Part shown: one piece after another, positions 21,614 through 29,701 of the stretch
Layout: every line of letters begins with the position of its first letter
Position numbering within the stretch: position 1 is the first letter of the stretch
Assembly (NCBI GenBank): GCA_934102255.1
Contig: CAKOSN010000025.1
Span: 1-29,701 of the forward strand
Length of the DNA stretch: 29,701 nt
Source of the DNA: an uncultured Bacilli bacterium
GTDB lineage: Bacteria > Bacillota_I > Bacilli_A > RF39 > UBA660
Direction: 5' to 3'
The notes under the pieces: generated by a model
Told to the model about the DNA's origin: nothing
What the model saw: only the letters and a program-made list of their open reading frames with translations
Database searches by the model: none
Program-made: the position numbers and the translations under genes

Positions 21614-22767
21614 ATAATCTTCTTAACAATTTTCTTAACTTTCCCAAGTATTCTCTTATATAAAGGCCTGTTTGTATATTTATTCATGTACTTAATAATA
21701 TTATCTTCATTAATTTGTTTAGTAGCAATTTTCTTAAAGAATACATCTCTTTTTTTATGTTGGTTAACATTACAGTGATGATTATAACTAAAAGCCGTTT
21801 TTAAGTCTGTTTCCTTCAAAAATAATTCTTCTTTTATTTTATTCAGAAATTCATCACCTTTTTCTGTATTAACAGCAAATAATGATAATCCTGTATCATC
21901 ATCTTTTATTGATAAATCAATTTTATCGATTCCCCATATATCTCCAATGGTAAAATCTGAATGTCTATTAGTTGTACAAAAACGGCAATCATAACATGAA
22001 GGTCTATTTATCATTTCGCTAACAAAAGCCTTAAAATATGAATTTTCTTGTATTTTTTTACCATCGTCAAATTCAATAATTGGTGTCTGGTTATGCCATC
22101 CATTATCCTTTGATCTAAATGAAATATTTTTTATTTTTTTACCATACTTTGATTCTAAATTTTTCAAATATAAATCAAGAACCAATGGAGATGGATTAGC
22201 ATGGCATATTATTTCACAAGTATACAACTTTGCATAATCCTTTTTTAGAAAAGTTCTTAATCCTTGGCATTGGCAAGGAGTTCCGCTAAATAAAACATAT
22301 CTATCATTTTTTAAAAATTCTTCCACTTTAAGATAAGAATCATTTAAATCACTTCTAACATACTTGGAATCTTGAAATTTTTTTGCATCTTCTAGTGTTT
22401 GGGCATAATCATGTTTTGCCACTAGATTTTCATCAAAAGTAACCCCAAACACAACGCCTTTCATTGAAATAATTTGTTTTGCTATCACATAAAACATTCC
22501 ACCAGAAGCACTTCTTTTTTTATCATCTAAATTTTTATTATAAGAAATGTATGCTTTTGATAAATTATTTTTATTTTCATAGTAAACATTTGGACATATT
22601 TTTTTACATAACCCACAATTTACGCACTTACTTTTGTCTATTTTGGGGTATAAAAAGCCTTCTTGGTCTTTTTCAATTGTAATAGCCTTTTTAGGACATT
22701 TCAACGCACAGACACCACAACCATTACAATCTTTTTTGTTATTTGAATTAAAATAATTATTATCCAT
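21607..22767 (-). CDS. FrhB-like Fe-S protein (coenzyme F420 hydrogenase beta family) of polysaccharide cluster
   Basis: 386 residues. Two 4Fe-4S ferredoxin motifs at the N-terminus: CNGCGVCALKCP and CVNCGLCKKICP. The FrhB domain follows, with SGGMF, VLFSGTPCQCQGL, CEIICHANPSP, Cys-rich CYDCRFCTTNRHSDFTIGDIWGI and a basic C-terminal tail. Family members are flavin/Fe-S oxidoreductases; in polysaccharide loci they accompany pyruvyltransferases, and their substrate there is not established. It is the last gene of the operon. ATG 22767 has AGGAG. It is a normal-length protein with Cys motifs intact. Confidence 0.85.
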   Translation of the reverse strand: MDNNYFNSNNKKDCNGCGVCALKCPKKAITIEKDQEGFLYPKIDKSKCVNCGLCKKICPNVYYENKNNLSKAYISYNKNLDDKKRSASGGMFYVIAKQIISMKGVVFGVTFDENLVAKHDYAQTLEDAKKFQDSKYVRSDLNDSYLKVEEFLKNDRYVLFSGTPCQCQGLRTFLKKDYAKLYTCEIICHANPSPLVLDLYLKNLESKYGKKIKNISFRSKDNGWHNQTPIIEFDDGKKIQENSYFKAFVSEMINRPSCYDCRFCTTNRHSDFTIGDIWGIDKIDLSIKDDDTGLSLFAVNTEKGDEFLNKIKEELFLKETDLKTAFSYNHHCNVNQHKKRDVFFKKIATKQINEDNIIKYMNKYTNRPLYKRILGKVKKIVKKIIK

Positions 22768-22771
22768 ACTA

Positions 22772-24184
22772 TTAACTCCTTTTCAATTTTTTAGTAAATA
22801 ATTTAAATATTATATCAAATGAGTCTTTATTTATGTAAATAGCAAATAGTACCGCAAATAATACAACAAATACATTTAAATATATATTATTTATGTAGTA
22901 ACTAACAAACACAAAAATCAAAGCAATAAGAGATTGAATAATAAATTTCATATCTATTTTTATTTTAAAGTATCGTTTACTTGCATCCATAAGTCTATAA
23001 ATACTCATTACAAAGAATGCTACAAAAGTAGAAATAACAGCAGCATATAAGCCCATAAACTTTATTAATACTAAATGAACTATAATATTAATTACAGCGG
23101 ATACTATTGAAGTGCTTGCAATAGCTTTTGTATTTTTTTCAGCCACATATATTACACTTATTAAACCTACAACGACATTAAATAATGAGCCAATGATTGA
23201 AATTGGTACTAATCCATAACCAGCACTAAACTTTTCATTAATCATAATAGGAAAAACAAATGGCATACACGCAATCATACCAATACCCATAGCTGTAAAT
23301 AATCTTAATACAATATTAAACATTCTATTAAAGTAATCACTGACATCAGCATCTTTTATTGCTATCGAAATTGATTCTGTCCAGCTCATATTAAAAATAT
23401 TATAAAAAGTTATAAAAACCGCTGAAAATTTTAAAGAAGCAGCCAAAATTCCATTTTGATCAACACCTAAAAAGGCACTTGCTATAACACGATCTGAAGC
23501 ATTAAAAACCCACCAAGATATAGCATTGGGTATTAATGGCAATGAATACTTCCATAAACTTTTTATTACTTCTTTTTTATAATCTTTAACTTTTAAATAT
23601 TTATATAGTTTCAACGATATGAATAAATATATTGTCGCCACAATTTGTCCAAGCATCGTTCCAAGTAGCATACCGTTAGCACCTAACTTTATAACCACCA
23701 AGAATAAAACATTAAAAATAATCGTTGATAAAGCACTTATAAAACTTGCAAAAGCATACTTTTTATTATCACCGAAACCTCTGGCAATTTGCAAAAGCAA
23801 AGATAAGAATATGTTTGCTACAACATTGGTTGCTAGGAAAAATTTATAGTGATTATTTATAAACGGTGATATCAATGCAAATATTATTAAATATACTATA
23901 CATTGAAATATTACCGTAATAACTGCACTAGAAATTATTCGTGATTCTTTATCTTTTTTTCCTCTTACTTCAATTAATTCTCTAAATACGGCTTGTTCAA
24001 CTTGAAATGTAACTATTGGTAATAAAAGAGAAACTAGTGTATTTAATAAATCAACCGTACCATATTCTTCAGTAGATAATATTCCGGTATATAATGGCAA
24101 AAGAAAAAAGGTAATTAATTGAGTACAAATTTTACCTATTGTTATTATAATTGTGTTTTTTGCTAAATTTTTTTCTCTACTCAC
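22772..24184 (-). CDS. wzx: Wzx-type polysaccharide flippase
   Basis: 470 residues, 12-14 predicted spans, MOP/MVF fold. Start KNTIIITIGKICTQLITFFLL and the EEYGTVDLLNTLVSLLLPIVTFQV loop are typical of Wzx. The glycan passes from the cytoplasmic to the outer face of the membrane on an undecaprenyl carrier. It is the only flippase here and stands between polymerase-side and Fe-S genes. Start codon GTG at 24184; AGGA lies 12 bp upstream, a long spacing. The next gene follows after 4 bp. Confidence 0.9.
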   Translation of the reverse strand: MSREKNLAKNTIIITIGKICTQLITFFLLPLYTGILSTEEYGTVDLLNTLVSLLLPIVTFQVEQAVFRELIEVRGKKDKESRIISSAVITVIFQCIVYLIIFALISPFINNHYKFFLATNVVANIFLSLLLQIARGFGDNKKYAFASFISALSTIIFNVLFLVVIKLGANGMLLGTMLGQIVATIYLFISLKLYKYLKVKDYKKEVIKSLWKYSLPLIPNAISWWVFNASDRVIASAFLGVDQNGILAASLKFSAVFITFYNIFNMSWTESISIAIKDADVSDYFNRMFNIVLRLFTAMGIGMIACMPFVFPIMINEKFSAGYGLVPISIIGSLFNVVVGLISVIYVAEKNTKAIASTSIVSAVINIIVHLVLIKFMGLYAAVISTFVAFFVMSIYRLMDASKRYFKIKIDMKFIIQSLIALIFVFVSYYINNIYLNVFVVLFAVLFAIYINKDSFDIIFKLFTKKLKRS

Positions 24185-24199
24185 ATCAAATCACATTCC

Positions 24200-25297
24200 T
24201 TACTTTTCTATAGCATCAATTAGCCAATTAATAGACTTTTCTCTTTCTTTTTCTAAAATTTTATTAACATTTTCATAATTTATGTCCTCATCAAAATCAA
24301 GTTTTTCAAACTCTTCTAGTGAATTTACGGCTCTATTAGAAATGCCTAATTTTTCTAATAAATCAGTAACTCGTGATGATGTTTTACTATATGGATAAAC
24401 AAAGAATTTTTTTTCAAATATTATTGAAAAAGCAGTAGCGTGAAATGATGTTGTGATGACATATTCCGCATCCCTTATTAAATTTACAAATTCATCTGGT
24501 CCTGCAGATGATTTTTTTTCAAATTTGCAATCATAATGAGGCTTTTTTTCAAAGCATACTACTTTTAAATTAGTTTCTTTTGCCAATAACGACACCATTT
24601 TACAATACTCATCGCTCTTAGAAAGCATATATGAAAGAATATATTTTTGTTTATTGTATTGTTTTTTACACAACTTATTCCAAGAATATTTTTCGATTAA
24701 AAATACAGGATCGCATACGGTTACAGCATTATCTATACCCAATTTTTTTAATGCCTTGATAGCCGTTTTTTCTCTAACTGATATACCATAAAAATCAAGC
24801 AAATATTTTTTTAAAATACCATAATCGCTTTCTAAGAAAAATTCCTTTCCAATGCTTGCTGCATAAGAAATTTTTTTAGAAAATTTTTCACTTTCAAAAT
24901 TCAAAAAGAAAGCATCATCAATTCCATTTAGTAATTCATAATTCCAAACCTGATCGCTGCCCGTAATGAAAACGTCTGCTAGAGGAGGATTATTCTTTAA
25001 ATCTGACAAATCATATCTGCTGGAAGTTAAAGAAATATTTGAATTTAAAAAAGTATTAAATTTATTATGTTTTTTTAAATTTTCTGGAAAACTAATTATG
25101 TCCATCAAAAATCTTTTTGGATTTTTAATTCTTTTCAAGGAAATAAGTCTATACTTTTGAATTTCTTGACTTGGAACATAATCAATTTCAAACGCTTCAT
25201 ATCCTAATCCTTTTAAGCAATTCTGTAGTGCATAAGCTTGTAATACAGCACCGTAATTAATTGCCCTATGAAATGTAATTATTGCTATTTTTTTCAT
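24200..25297 (-). CDS. Polysaccharide pyruvyl transferase family protein (WcaK/CsaB-like)
   Basis: 365 residues. PS-pyruvyl transferase pattern: IITFHRAINYGAVLQAYALQ at the start, VFITGSDQVWNYELL, ISYAASIGKEFF, ISVREKTAIKAL and a C-terminal TTSFHATAFSIIFEKKFFVYP. It would transfer pyruvate from phosphoenolpyruvate to a sugar, giving acidic ketals on the glycan, in the cytoplasm. It is encoded next to Wzy and in one operon with the FrhB-like protein, a frequent pairing. ATG 25297 with GAGGTG overlaps the wzy end by 32 bp. Confidence 0.88.
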   Translation of the reverse strand: MKKIAIITFHRAINYGAVLQAYALQNCLKGLGYEAFEIDYVPSQEIQKYRLISLKRIKNPKRFLMDIISFPENLKKHNKFNTFLNSNISLTSSRYDLSDLKNNPPLADVFITGSDQVWNYELLNGIDDAFFLNFESEKFSKKISYAASIGKEFFLESDYGILKKYLLDFYGISVREKTAIKALKKLGIDNAVTVCDPVFLIEKYSWNKLCKKQYNKQKYILSYMLSKSDEYCKMVSLLAKETNLKVVCFEKKPHYDCKFEKKSSAGPDEFVNLIRDAEYVITTSFHATAFSIIFEKKFFVYPYSKTSSRVTDLLEKLGISNRAVNSLEEFEKLDFDEDINYENVNKILEKEREKSINWLIDAIEK

Positions 25298-26531
25298 ACT
25301 TCACCTCATATTCTATACTATTAAAAATTGCAATACTAAAAAAATAAGTTAACAATTGTTCATAATAATAAAATGTATTTCCAGTCATACCATATAATAA
25401 GAAAAGTAATTGTATTCCCATACTAAAATTTAAAGCATATATTTCTTTTGAAGATAATTCTTTTTTGTTTTTTTTATAGAATAAAATTATACTAAATAAA
25501 CACGAAGTAAAGAAGAATATAGTTAATAAGAAACCTATTATACCCAATTCTCCTAATAACTGGAAATATATATTATGAGCATGATAAACTTTAAGCTCAC
25601 TATTACTCTTTAAATATGACTTATATGTATTTATTCCATTACCAAATAATGGACTATTATTGAACATTTCTTTGCAATATTTCCAATACTCCGTCCTTCC
25701 ATTATAACTCTTATCACCAACATTATAAGAAAAGCGTTGCAATAATGTATCAACAGTCGGAATAAAAGTTTTCAAAACAATAACAAGACATAATGCTAAA
25801 ACAGTATACTTCAATATATTTAATGCAAATTTTTTATAATCATTAACGAAAAGCAAGAAAATAAAAACAAGTAATGGAATAACAAGCAATGTTCTTTTTC
25901 CACAGCTAAATAAAGCAATAACAAATATTATTAATTTTAAAATATCAAATTTAGTTACACTGTGTTTTTTATTCAATCTTGACAAAACGGATATAATTCC
26001 AATATTGATACAAAATGCTGAATAAGCTCTCTCCAATGCTAAGCCAGAAAATATATTATAATTTATTTCATTAAGCGTAACTAACATTGCATTATTATTC
26101 GGAAACAGAAACGATAAATTTGTTACTATTAAATCATGTTTTAATAAAGAAATAATTATAATTATTGAAAAAAAGAAAGCATAATTTTCTATACAATCAA
26201 GTATTTTGAAAGCATCTACTTTTTTAAAACCTATAATTGCAAAGAAAACACATATCCCAAAAATAAATACAAAATTCAGAGATTCTGAAGGATTTATGCT
26301 ATAAGTTATTGTCAATAACAACAATATAAGTTGGAAAAGTAATATAAATGACAATCTATTAATATACAATTTATTTTTTAATCTTAATACAAAAAGTATT
26401 GCAAGTAACAATATAAAATAGTATTTTTGATAATTACTAAAAATATTTGAACCAGAAAATAATATTAAAATCAGAAGCAATATTATCAAATTCACCAAAA
26501 TATTTTTAATATTAATTTCTCTTTTTTTCAT
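25266..26531 (-). CDS. wzy: O-antigen polymerase/ligase-like protein (Wzy)
   Basis: About 421 residues, 10-12 spans. The large loop NVGDKSYNGRTEYWKYCKEMFNNSPLFGNGINTYKSY, followed by VYHAHNIYFQLLGELGIIGF, is the O-antigen ligase/Wzy signature (GR-Y-W, HN-yl--l-E-G). It joins repeat units outside the membrane after Wzx flipping. Sequence conservation of this family is low, so polymerase versus ligase is not proved, but a cluster with one flippase needs one polymerase. The ATG at 26531 has GGAG, with an upstream ATG at 26558 lacking one. It overlaps the glycosyltransferase gene before it. Confidence 0.85.
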   Translation of the reverse strand: MKKREINIKNILVNLIILLLILILFSGSNIFSNYQKYYFILLLAILFVLRLKNKLYINRLSFILLFQLILLLLTITYSINPSESLNFVFIFGICVFFAIIGFKKVDAFKILDCIENYAFFFSIIIIISLLKHDLIVTNLSFLFPNNNAMLVTLNEINYNIFSGLALERAYSAFCINIGIISVLSRLNKKHSVTKFDILKLIIFVIALFSCGKRTLLVIPLLVFIFLLFVNDYKKFALNILKYTVLALCLVIVLKTFIPTVDTLLQRFSYNVGDKSYNGRTEYWKYCKEMFNNSPLFGNGINTYKSYLKSNSELKVYHAHNIYFQLLGELGIIGFLLTIFFFTSCLFSIILFYKKNKKELSSKEIYALNFSMGIQLLFLLYGMTGNTFYYYEQLLTYFFSIAIFNSIEYEVKYEKNSNNYIS

Positions 26532-27513
26532 ATAATTTTCTCCACTTCTTTTTAACAAAAAAATATGTGTAAATGATTAAAATATTGTGTGACTTCAAAT
26601 TTTTATAAATAAATCTTGCTTTTTTAGATGCACCATTAGATAGCTCAAAATTGTCAATATTTTTGAAAATATCATCATTATAAATGTTATACAAATTACT
26701 AATAGAATATTTTGAAATAGATAAATCATTATATATTCTTTCCATAAAAAAATCATACACCAGTTTATTATTTTCACCATATAGTTTCATCAAACTTAAA
26801 TATAATTTTTTAGTCACATTCCAAGAATATTCGAGTGTTCTCTGACGCTTAGATAAAGATTCTTTTTGTTCTACCACATAATTATATATTTTTTTAGAAT
26901 TAATTACTGCTGAATTAACATAATTATAATAATGTAAGTTAAATAAGTAATCCTCGTTTGAAAACAAATCACAATTAAAATATATTTTATTTTCAACAAT
27001 AATACTTCTCAAATAAATTTTATTCCATGGAACGGAAATAAAAGTCGTAAAAAAATTTGACGAAACAAATTTTAAAAAGCCGTTTTTGTTCATTTCAATA
27101 TCTTCAAGCTTAGGTTCATTAATATTTTTTGTACTTCCGACAACAGTATAATCAAACAACATAATATCAAATTGTTCATTTAAATATTTATATACATCAT
27201 TTACATATATGCTTTCAACAAAATCATCACTATCAATAAACCACAAATATTTTCCACTAGAAATATCAATTCCCTTATTTCTTGTTTTACTTACACCGCT
27301 ATTTTCTTGATAAATGTAAATTAAATTAGTTAATGATTCATACTGTTGAAATATTCCTTTTACTATATTTTCTATTTCGTCCTTGGAACCATCATTTATG
27401 ACTATTAATTCACAGCTTTTATTTAGTTGTGGAATAATACTTTTTAAGCATTTTTGAATACTATTTTCACTATTGTATGCTGGAATTATAATTGATAGTA
27501 TTATATTTTTCAA
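26512..27513 (-). CDS. Glycosyltransferase family 2, second of the operon
   Basis: 333 residues. GT-A fold: SIIIPAYNSENSIQKCLKSI at the N-terminus, ELIVINDGSKDE, and the DXD-type YLWFIDSDDFVE. NSGVSKTRNKGIDISSGKY is the usual nucleotide-binding helix. The second half is helical and acceptor specific. Transfers a sugar from NDP donor to the lipid-linked repeat unit. It starts with TTG (27513) within the last codons of the preceding gene (27510-27513), with GGTGGA upstream, so translation is coupled. Ends inside the wzy gene start. Confidence 0.87.
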   Translation of the reverse strand: MKNIILSIIIPAYNSENSIQKCLKSIIPQLNKSCELIVINDGSKDEIENIVKGIFQQYESLTNLIYIYQENSGVSKTRNKGIDISSGKYLWFIDSDDFVESIYVNDVYKYLNEQFDIMLFDYTVVGSTKNINEPKLEDIEMNKNGFLKFVSSNFFTTFISVPWNKIYLRSIIVENKIYFNCDLFSNEDYLFNLHYYNYVNSAVINSKKIYNYVVEQKESLSKRQRTLEYSWNVTKKLYLSLMKLYGENNKLVYDFFMERIYNDLSISKYSISNLYNIYNDDIFKNIDNFELSNGASKKARFIYKNLKSHNILIIYTYFFVKKKWRKLYEKKRN

Positions 27514-28541
27514 TGTCTTCCACCACCTTTAAGATATTTCTTTAATTTTAAAGTAAACAATATCATAAAATAAAATTCATTATCAAAAAACCAAATAATC
27601 AATTTTCTATTTAATTTTAAATTACAATTCTTACCATATTTTTTCAAGCAGACAACATACTCATTAGAATTTCTTATTTTTTTTAATTCTTCAATAAAAC
27701 TATTTTCATCTAAAGCGGAAGCATTAAACTTTAAATATTCATACCAAATTATAAGATAATAATATGATTTTATTGAATTTTTGTCAATCCGATTATTATT
27801 TATACCATTTTTTGTTAAAATTTCCTTTATGTATGAGTGCAACTTTATTAAATTTTCAATGTTTCTAGTATATTTTGCAGGATTGCGACTTGCACTATTA
27901 TCACTTAATCTGTAGTGATAAAATGCATAGGGAATTATTTTTATTTTTTTAGAATCCAATAATAAATCAAGTGAGTATATTAAATCCTCACCATAGCCTA
28001 TGTTTGAAGTAAACTTATGCTTAACAGCTAATTCTCTTTTTATGAGCATCATCCACACAGCAGGATTAATATTATAATTTGTTATATTTTCGATCAAATA
28101 ATTATTATTTTTTATCTCTACATTTTTAAAATATATTTTTTTAAAATATTTATCTTCCAAAACAGGATTGTTTTCAACAAAGTATTCACATCTAACTATA
28201 TCTATATCAAAATTATCTATCTCTTTAACCATTGTTTCTAACATATCTTTTTCTAACCAATCGTCGGAATCGACAAATAGTACATAATCACCAGTTGAAG
28301 ATTTTAATCCATTATTTCTAGCAACACTCACTCCACTGTTAGATTGATTTATTAATTTTATATTCTTATATGTTTTTAAATAGCTTTTACATATTTCTTC
28401 ACTTTTATCACTAGACCCATCATTTATCAAGATAATTTCTATATTTTTATATGTTTGATTAATTATTGAATCAATGCATTTTTCTAAATATTTTTCAGAA
28501 TTAAAAACTGGGACTACAACAGATATTTTTAACTTTTTCAA
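27510..28541 (-). CDS. Glycosyltransferase family 2, first of the operon
   Basis: 343 residues. Similar layout to its neighbour: SVVVPVFNSEKYLEKCIDSI, IILINDGSSDKSEEI, SGVSVARNNGL and YVLFVDSDDWLE (DXD). The C-terminal half begins DIVRCEYFVEN and continues with helical acceptor-side segments rich in Tyr and Lys. Start codon is TTG (28541) with GGTGAGAA upstream. The two GT2 genes probably arose by duplication but differ strongly beyond the N-terminal domain. Adds one sugar of the repeat; donor unknown. Confidence 0.87.
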   Translation of the reverse strand: MKKLKISVVVPVFNSEKYLEKCIDSIINQTYKNIEIILINDGSSDKSEEICKSYLKTYKNIKLINQSNSGVSVARNNGLKSSTGDYVLFVDSDDWLEKDMLETMVKEIDNFDIDIVRCEYFVENNPVLEDKYFKKIYFKNVEIKNNNYLIENITNYNINPAVWMMLIKRELAVKHKFTSNIGYGEDLIYSLDLLLDSKKIKIIPYAFYHYRLSDNSASRNPAKYTRNIENLIKLHSYIKEILTKNGINNNRIDKNSIKSYYYLIIWYEYLKFNASALDENSFIEELKKIRNSNEYVVCLKKYGKNCNLKLNRKLIIWFFDNEFYFMILFTLKLKKYLKGGGRH

Positions 28542-28552
28542 ATTCTCACCAC

Positions 28553-29689
28553 CTATATTGACATATATTTATCTTCCAATTCAATTACGATATCCGAAAT
28601 TAAATAATTCTTTTTTTTGAATTCTTTATATGCATTAGTATCATTAATTCTTGATTTAGAAGAAATTATTTTTTTAGACCATTCTAAAGCACTATCATTC
28701 AAAGAAATAAATTTTAAATTATTCAAAATTTTAACATCTTTTGGTATTGTATTTGCTGTGCAAAAACAAGGAAGACCACATGCTTGAGCCTCTATAAGAA
28801 CCAATCCTAAACCTTCAAATAAACTTGGAAAAACAAACAAATCCATTGCTTGCATATACTCATTAGCATTTGATTGAAAACCAGCAAATATCACACTATT
28901 TTCTATGCCAAGGCTTCTCACTTTTTCTTTTATAAATTCTTCTAGCTCACCAGTTCCTACCAATAAAAGTTTATAATTATTATTCTGCTTATAACATTTA
29001 TAAAACACATCAATCAAAAAACTGTGGTTTTTTTGAGTAACAAATCTTCCAACATGTCCAACTACAATATCCGAATCATTAAACCCTAATTTTCTTCTTA
29101 TTTCATTACGAATATCATCATTATATTTAAATTTATCATAATCAATCGCATTATGTATAACTCTAAATTTACCAGATTCTACTATATCTTTACCAAATAA
29201 CCATTCACCAGCAATCTTTGAACATGCAAAATAGTCTGTTGCATACTTTATTAGAGGCTTTTTAAATAGGTTGCCAATTAATTTTTTTAAAGGATTTTTA
29301 GTTTGAAAATCTATATTATGGCTATGTGCTATTCTCATTGGAATACCATATTTTTTGGCATATTTTAAAACCACATAATTTTTGCTAGATGAATGCATAT
29401 GAACTACTTTGTAATCATGATGTTCTTTAAAAAAATTCTTTACTGCATACCTATATTTAATAAAATCAATTGGCGTTTTAACCCATATTCCTTTTAATTT
29501 ATAAACAGTACATCCTAATTCTTTTAATGTTTGTTCTAATTCATATTCTTTACCATCATCTAACAATAAAAAGTCAACATGAATTTTATTTTTATCAAAT
29601 CTAGAAACCCAATCAATCACGAGGCTTTGAATTCCACCTCTAAGCATTCTATCAACAAAGTATAATACTTTAACAGGTTCTGTTTTCAT
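28553..29689 (-). CDS. Glycosyltransferase family 4 (GT-B fold)
   Basis: 378 residues, complete or nearly so. FVDRMLRGGIQSLVIDWVSRF at the N-terminus (acceptor-side Gly loop), VVGHVGRFVTQKNHSFLIDVF at mid-length and the donor-site E-x7-E motif in FEGLGLVLIEAQACGLP (E-GLGLVLI-E) identify GT4. It would transfer a hexose from UDP or GDP donor to the growing lipid-linked repeat. The ATG at 29689 is preferred; a GTG at 29698 is 3 codons earlier and right at the window edge, so its ribosome site cannot be judged. The operon continues upstream outside the window (no initiating sugar transferase is seen here). Confidence 0.88.
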   Translation of the reverse strand: MKTEPVKVLYFVDRMLRGGIQSLVIDWVSRFDKNKIHVDFLLLDDGKEYELEQTLKELGCTVYKLKGIWVKTPIDFIKYRYAVKNFFKEHHDYKVVHMHSSSKNYVVLKYAKKYGIPMRIAHSHNIDFQTKNPLKKLIGNLFKKPLIKYATDYFACSKIAGEWLFGKDIVESGKFRVIHNAIDYDKFKYNDDIRNEIRRKLGFNDSDIVVGHVGRFVTQKNHSFLIDVFYKCYKQNNNYKLLLVGTGELEEFIKEKVRSLGIENSVIFAGFQSNANEYMQAMDLFVFPSLFEGLGLVLIEAQACGLPCFCTANTIPKDVKILNNLKFISLNDSALEWSKKIISSKSRINDTNAYKEFKKKNYLISDIVIELEDKYMSI

Positions 29690-29701
29690 TTTAATCACGC
29701 T

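Noticed and set aside
26595..26780. 61-residue frame on the minus strand inside a GT2 gene
   Set aside because: Different frame within a well-supported gene and no ribosome site.

Overview
The window comes from a very AT-rich low-GC Gram-positive bacterium. The capsule genes (CpsB/C/D), sortase, VanZ, DUF4176 and teichoic-acid/polysaccharide ABC exporter families point to Firmicutes/Bacilli, perhaps an uncultured Erysipelotrichales- or RF39-like lineage; that placement is inference. TGA is used as a stop: several gene pairs share ATGA overlaps (7982-7985, 14412-14415, 16677-16680), so the Mycoplasma code is unlikely. Every gene I can support lies on the minus strand, so transcription runs from high to low coordinates. 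Many promoters carry an extended -10 (TGnTATAAT or TGnTATGAT).

Layout. 1-1884: an ABC-type envelope polysaccharide exporter (ATPase plus the first 26 codons of its permease) and a GT2 glycosyltransferase. 1960-3746: fmt and pgsA, housekeeping. 3856-4656: an unrecognised protein, possibly a degenerate transglutaminase fold. 4657-5209: no protein gene, but a complete transcription unit (promoter, about 300 nt of hairpin-rich RNA, strong terminator) that I call an orphan ncRNA. 5210-10925: a four-gene surface cluster with two zinc-ribbon membrane proteins (one with an HExxH protease-like ectodomain), an HtrA-like protein lacking catalytic His and Ser, and a large single-pass membrane protein. 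11130-11808: two tandem DUF4176-like proteins. 11966-12910: an ADP-ribosylglycohydrolase homologue that has lost its metal-binding Asp residues.

12956-15116: the capsule control operon (CpsC chain-length/activator, CpsD tyrosine kinase, CpsB PHP phosphatase) behind a near-consensus promoter. 15225-15350: a 41-residue membrane protein. 15400-17856: an operon of secreted C-terminally anchored protein, sortase and a VanZ fusion protein. 17857-19117: a repeat-containing, probably eroded region around a uracil-DNA-glycosylase-like gene. 19118-21451: a PIN-domain nuclease paired with a Cys-rich coiled-coil protein, a candidate defence or toxin module.

21607-29689: a Wzx/Wzy-type exopolysaccharide operon (GT4, two GT2, Wzy polymerase, pyruvyltransferase, Wzx flippase, FrhB-like Fe-S protein), tightly packed and closed by a terminator. 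Its likely control genes sit about 6.5 kb downstream, separated from it by the sortase and PIN modules. Together the genes suggest a gut-type bacterium with a heavily invested, probably pyruvylated surface polysaccharide and several surface-protein systems, including an unusual concentration of catalytically dead enzyme homologues.
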